Below, piece by piece: positions 6,802 to 8,858 of a stretch of 8,858 nucleotides of DNA. The DNA comes from Clostridia bacterium (GTDB lineage Bacteria > Bacillota > DSM-521 > Neomoorellales > SLTJ01): contig JACIYD010000043.1 in the NCBI GenBank assembly GCA_014360105.1, positions 1 to 8,858 on the forward strand. Direction: 5' to 3'. The notes under the pieces were generated by a model that did no database searches, had not been told where the DNA came from, and saw only the letters and a list, made by a program, of their open reading frames with translations. Position 1 is the first letter of the stretch. Each line of letters begins with the position of its first letter. A program made the translations under genes and the position numbers.

Positions 6802-8115
6802 TTAATGCGCTGCTTCCAGCGCCAGCCGCGCCAGCACGGCCAGCACCGCTTCCCGGTCAGGCAGGAAACGCAGCCCTTTCGCCTCCAGCCGGCGGGCCAA
6901 CTCCCCTGCCTGCCCGCCCGTATAGTCCCGGCCGGCAAGATCCGGTTCGCCCAACATGTAGGTAGGGATACCGCGGTCGAGCGCCTCCTCCAGGACTGCC
7001 AGGTTACGCAAGTTACCGCGGCCAAAGGGGATGTCTAGGAGCACCACCGCCTGGGCCTGACTTACCAGTTCGCGATTGCGGGCGTAGGCCTGCTCACCGA
7101 TGTCCGCAAAAGGCACCTCGTCGGCCATTGGCAGGCCCAGGATGCGTGCCACCTGCCAGTCCGTGTCCCCCTGATTGAGCACCCCGATAGTGAGCTGATA
7201 GCCCCGGGCCACCAGTTCCTCCATAAAAGAGGCGCCGGCCCCACCGCCCGCGACGAGATGCACCCGCAGGCCCCGCCCTTGCGCCGCCTCCTCCTGACCG
7301 CGTGGCATAATGGTCACCTGGGGTACGCGGAGCAGCGGGTGGGGATAGGTCAGCACCTCGGCGCCGTAAGCGCGCCGCACGTTCTCAGGGGTAAGCACCG
7401 CGGTTGGCTCGCCCAGTGCCATAATCTTTCCATCCTGCAAAAGAATTAACCGGTCGCTATACTGGGCGGCAAGGTTAAGGTCGTGCATGGCCGCCACCAC
7501 GGTGAGCTTTTCCCTTTGGCTGAGCTGCTTCAGTACGCCCAGGATTTCTACCTGGTGGCCGATGTCGAGATGAGCCGTAGGCTCGTCCAGGAGCAGCACC
7601 CGCGGTTCCTGAGTGAGGGCGCGGGCGATGATCACCCGCTGGCGTTCGCCGCCGCTTAGCTCGGTAATCTCTCGCTCCCGCAGCGGCCAGGTCCCCGTCA
7701 GTTCCATCGCCCGCCGCGCCGCCTCGAAATCAGCCGGGCGCTCACCCGACCACCGCCCCAGGTGGGCGTAACGGCCCATGAGCACCACCTCGAGCGCCGT
7801 GAAGCGAAAGCCGAACTGGCTCTCCTGGGGAACCACCGCCAGCCGCCTCGCGATCTCCCGTCGCGGCATCTGTTGGACCGCGTATCCCTCCAGATAGATG
7901 ACACCGCTATCGGGCCGCAGGGTGGCGGCGATGGTGCGTAGCAAGGTTGATTTGCCTGCCCCGTTCGGCCCGACAATGCCAACAAAGCTGCCGCGGGTGA
8001 CGTGAAAGGTTACGCCGGCCAGCACCGGAGCCGCGCCGTAGGTGAATTGTACTCCTTCAACGGCCAGCACTACCTCCAAGGCTTGTGCCACTCCCTGCGA
8101 AATTCCGGTTCTCAT
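6802..8115 (-). CDS. ABC transporter ATP-binding protein, BtuD/FecE/HmuV type, with extra C-terminal domain
   Basis: The likely role is ATP hydrolysis driving import of a corrinoid, haem or iron chelate, at the inner face of the membrane. Numbered from ATG 8115 (437 residues), Walker A GPNGAGKST is at 49-57, Q-loop Gln97 in VVPQES, and the signature LSGGERQR at 153-160. Walker B VLLLDEP is at 173-179, and His211 is in AMHDLNLAAQYSDR, a phrase typical of FecE/BtuD proteins. These proteins normally end near residue 260. Here about 150 residues follow (about 284-437), opening VHLVAGGGAGASFMEELVARG, which looks Rossmann-like. No permease or binding-protein gene lies alongside. The start is uncertain. 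ATG 8115 has only a weak AGG. GTG 8070 would give the family-like MLAVEGVQFTYG but has GGAGG only two bases away. TTG 8199 falls inside the promoter and is rejected. Confidence 0.92.
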   Translation of the reverse strand: MRTGISQGVAQALEVVLAVEGVQFTYGAAPVLAGVTFHVTRGSFVGIVGPNGAGKSTLLRTIAATLRPDSGVIYLEGYAVQQMPRREIARRLAVVPQESQFGFRFTALEVVLMGRYAHLGRWSGERPADFEAARRAMELTGTWPLREREITELSGGERQRVIIARALTQEPRVLLLDEPTAHLDIGHQVEILGVLKQLSQREKLTVVAAMHDLNLAAQYSDRLILLQDGKIMALGEPTAVLTPENVRRAYGAEVLTYPHPLLRVPQVTIMPRGQEEAAQGRGLRVHLVAGGGAGASFMEELVARGYQLTIGVLNQGDTDWQVARILGLPMADEVPFADIGEQAYARNRELVSQAQAVVLLDIPFGRGNLRNLAVLEEALDRGIPTYMLGEPDLAGRDYTGGQAGELARRLEAKGLRFLPDREAVLAVLARLALEAAH

Positions 8116-8185
8116 CGTGTGCCTGACCGGCGGTATCCCTTCAACCGGAGTTTCGCCCCTTTTGGGATGGGATTCACTCGAAACG

Positions 8186-8214
8186 ATGATACGCGACAAC
8201 CGCTACTAGGTCAA
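8186..8214 (-). promoter_or_regulatory. Vegetative (SigA-type) promoter for the leftward gene array
   Basis: Read on the minus strand, TTGACC (8214-8209) and TATCAT (8191-8186) are separated by exactly 17 bases. Each hexamer matches the SigA consensus at five and four positions respectively. Transcription would start near 8179, leaving a leader of roughly 65 nt before the ATG at 8115. This places the far-upstream TTG (8199) before the transcript and argues for a downstream start of the ABC ATPase. No riboswitch-like structure is evident in the short leader. Inferred from pattern only. Confidence 0.6.
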
Positions 8215-8303
8215 CCTCCGGCTTTTTCTGACGGATCCTTCATTTTTGCCGGGCGGTCGGCCGGCGTTATTAGGGACAACGGACACCGTCCGGACCGGAC
8301 AGG

Positions 8304-8332
8304 CACCAACCTTGCCGCCTCCCCATATCCTT
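8304..8332 (+). promoter_or_regulatory. Possible SigK/SigE-type sporulation promoter of sigK
   Basis: On the plus strand CACC (8304-8307), a match to the -35 element mACm, is followed after 16 bases by CATATCCT (8324-8331), which fits the -10 form CATAnnnT shared by mother-cell sigma factors. A start near 8339 would leave about 26 nt before the sigK ATG. Few positions are constrained, so chance occurrence is quite possible. Autoregulation or SigE control of sigK is known in Bacillus. Confidence 0.35.
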
Positions 8333-8364
8333 AAACTAGCTTCGGGTACCAGGGGTGAAGGGAT

Positions 8365-8858
8365 ATGCTTTCCGTAGCCGGTGCCGGTTTCATCGGCTAC
8401 ATTAGTAATAACGCCTTTCCCGATCCGCTAAGTGAGGACCAAGAAGCAGCCTACCTGGAAGGACTCTTTCGCGGCGACCAAAAGGCGAAATCGGTGCTTA
8501 TCGAGCACAACCTGCGCCTGGTAGCCCACATTGCCAAGAAGTTTGAGGGGAGCGGCGAGGACCAGGACGACCTTATTTCGATCGGCACCATCGGCCTGAT
8601 TAAGGCTGTTAACACTTACAATCCCGAAAAGGGAACCAAGTTGGCCACCTATGCGGCGAAATGCATTGAGAACGAGATCCTAATGTACATGCGCACCATC
8701 AAGAAAACCCAGGGCGAGATTTCCTTATTCGATCCGATAGGCGTCGACAAAGAGGGCAACGAAGTCACCCTCATTGATATTCTCGGTACGGAGCCCGACG
8801 CGGTGGCGGAACTGGTGGAAAACGGGTACGAGTTCGAGCGTATCCGGCGCCACCTGCA
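8365..8858 (+). CDS. sigK: RNA polymerase sporulation sigma factor SigK (5' part, truncated by window edge)
   Basis: A mother-cell-specific sigma factor that directs late sporulation genes (coat, cortex, mother-cell lysis). The visible 164 residues contain [15 protein letters not shown] (47-60) and [43 protein letters not shown] (68-110), which are regions 2.1-2.4. They continue through [18 protein letters not shown] into region 3. The [11 protein letters not shown] and DPIGxDKEGNE phrases favour SigK over SigE. The C-terminal region 4 lies off the right edge. The start is ATG 8365, with AGGGGTG seven bases upstream; an in-frame TGA at 8356 rules out anything longer. Only 11 residues ([11 protein letters not shown]) precede the [12 protein letters not shown] motif where Bacillus pro-SigK is cleaved, against about 20 there. 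The frame is open across the site where some Firmicutes carry the skin element. It is divergent from the ABC ATPase gene. Confidence 0.95.
   Translation, partial: MLSVAGAGFIGYISNNAFPDPLSEDQEAAYLEGLFRGDQKAKSVLIEHNLRLVAHIAKKFEGSGEDQDDLISIGTIGLIKAVNTYNPEKGTKLATYAAKCIENEILMYMRTIKKTQGEISLFDPIGVDKEGNEVTLIDILGTEPDAVAELVENGYEFERIRRHL

Noticed and set aside
8116..8199. N-terminal extension of the ABC ATPase from TTG at 8199
   Set aside because: The TTG lies in the spacer of the SigA-type promoter, before the expected transcript start, and the added residues have no family similarity.
8249..8266. GCCGG...CCGGC inverted repeat in the sigK upstream region
   Set aside because: It is a five-pair stem with no T-run on its 3' side on either strand, and is ordinary for GC-rich intergenic DNA.
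8365..8858. Assignment of the plus-strand sigma factor as SigE
   Set aside because: The [11 protein letters not shown] and [11 protein letters not shown] phrases and the short N-terminus ending in YISNNAFP match SigK; SigE has IERNLRLVVYI and a long distinct pro-region.

Overview
The window looks like chromosomal DNA of a GC-rich, spore-forming, low-branching Firmicute (Moorella/Desulfotomaculum-like). The grounds are a sporulation sigma factor of the SigK type, the Firmicute gene pair yqeG-aroE, a rhodanese-less ThiI paired with a cysteine desulfurase, and GC-rich codon use throughout. The placement rests on gene content and recalled family features, not on a database search.

Layout. Seven genes lie on the minus strand, reading right to left. 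They are a BtuD/FecE-type ABC ATPase with an unusual C-terminal domain (6802-8115), a NifS-class cysteine desulfurase (5588-6772), thiI (4391-5563), an unrecognised multidomain protein of 654 residues (2295-4259), a YqeG-family HAD phosphatase (1770-2279), aroE (847-1788) and the 5' part of aroC (1-844, running off the left edge). One gene, sigK, lies on the plus strand (8365 to the right edge, truncated at residue 164). The only sizeable non-coding stretch with recognisable signals is 8116-8364. It carries a housekeeping-type promoter firing left and a possible SigK/SigE-type promoter firing right into sigK.

How the genes fit together. The desulfurase and ThiI form a sulfur-transfer pair: the first takes sulfur from cysteine and the second uses it for 4-thiouridine in tRNA and/or thiamine thiazole. 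AroE and AroC catalyse the fourth and the last (seventh) steps of the shikimate pathway. They are tightly packed behind yqeG, as in other Firmicutes. Spacings inside the leftward array are short (26, 24, 15, -19 and 2 nt) except for 131 nt between thiI and the 654-residue gene. One or two transcripts are therefore plausible.

The least explained object is the 654-residue protein. It joins HEAT/TPR-like helical repeats, a cyclin/TFIIB-like helical module, and a tyrosine-recombinase-type core-binding (SAM-like) module without any catalytic domain. The ABC ATPase tail and the very short SigK pro-region are the next most interesting points. No rRNA, tRNA, CRISPR array, insertion sequence or phage gene was seen.
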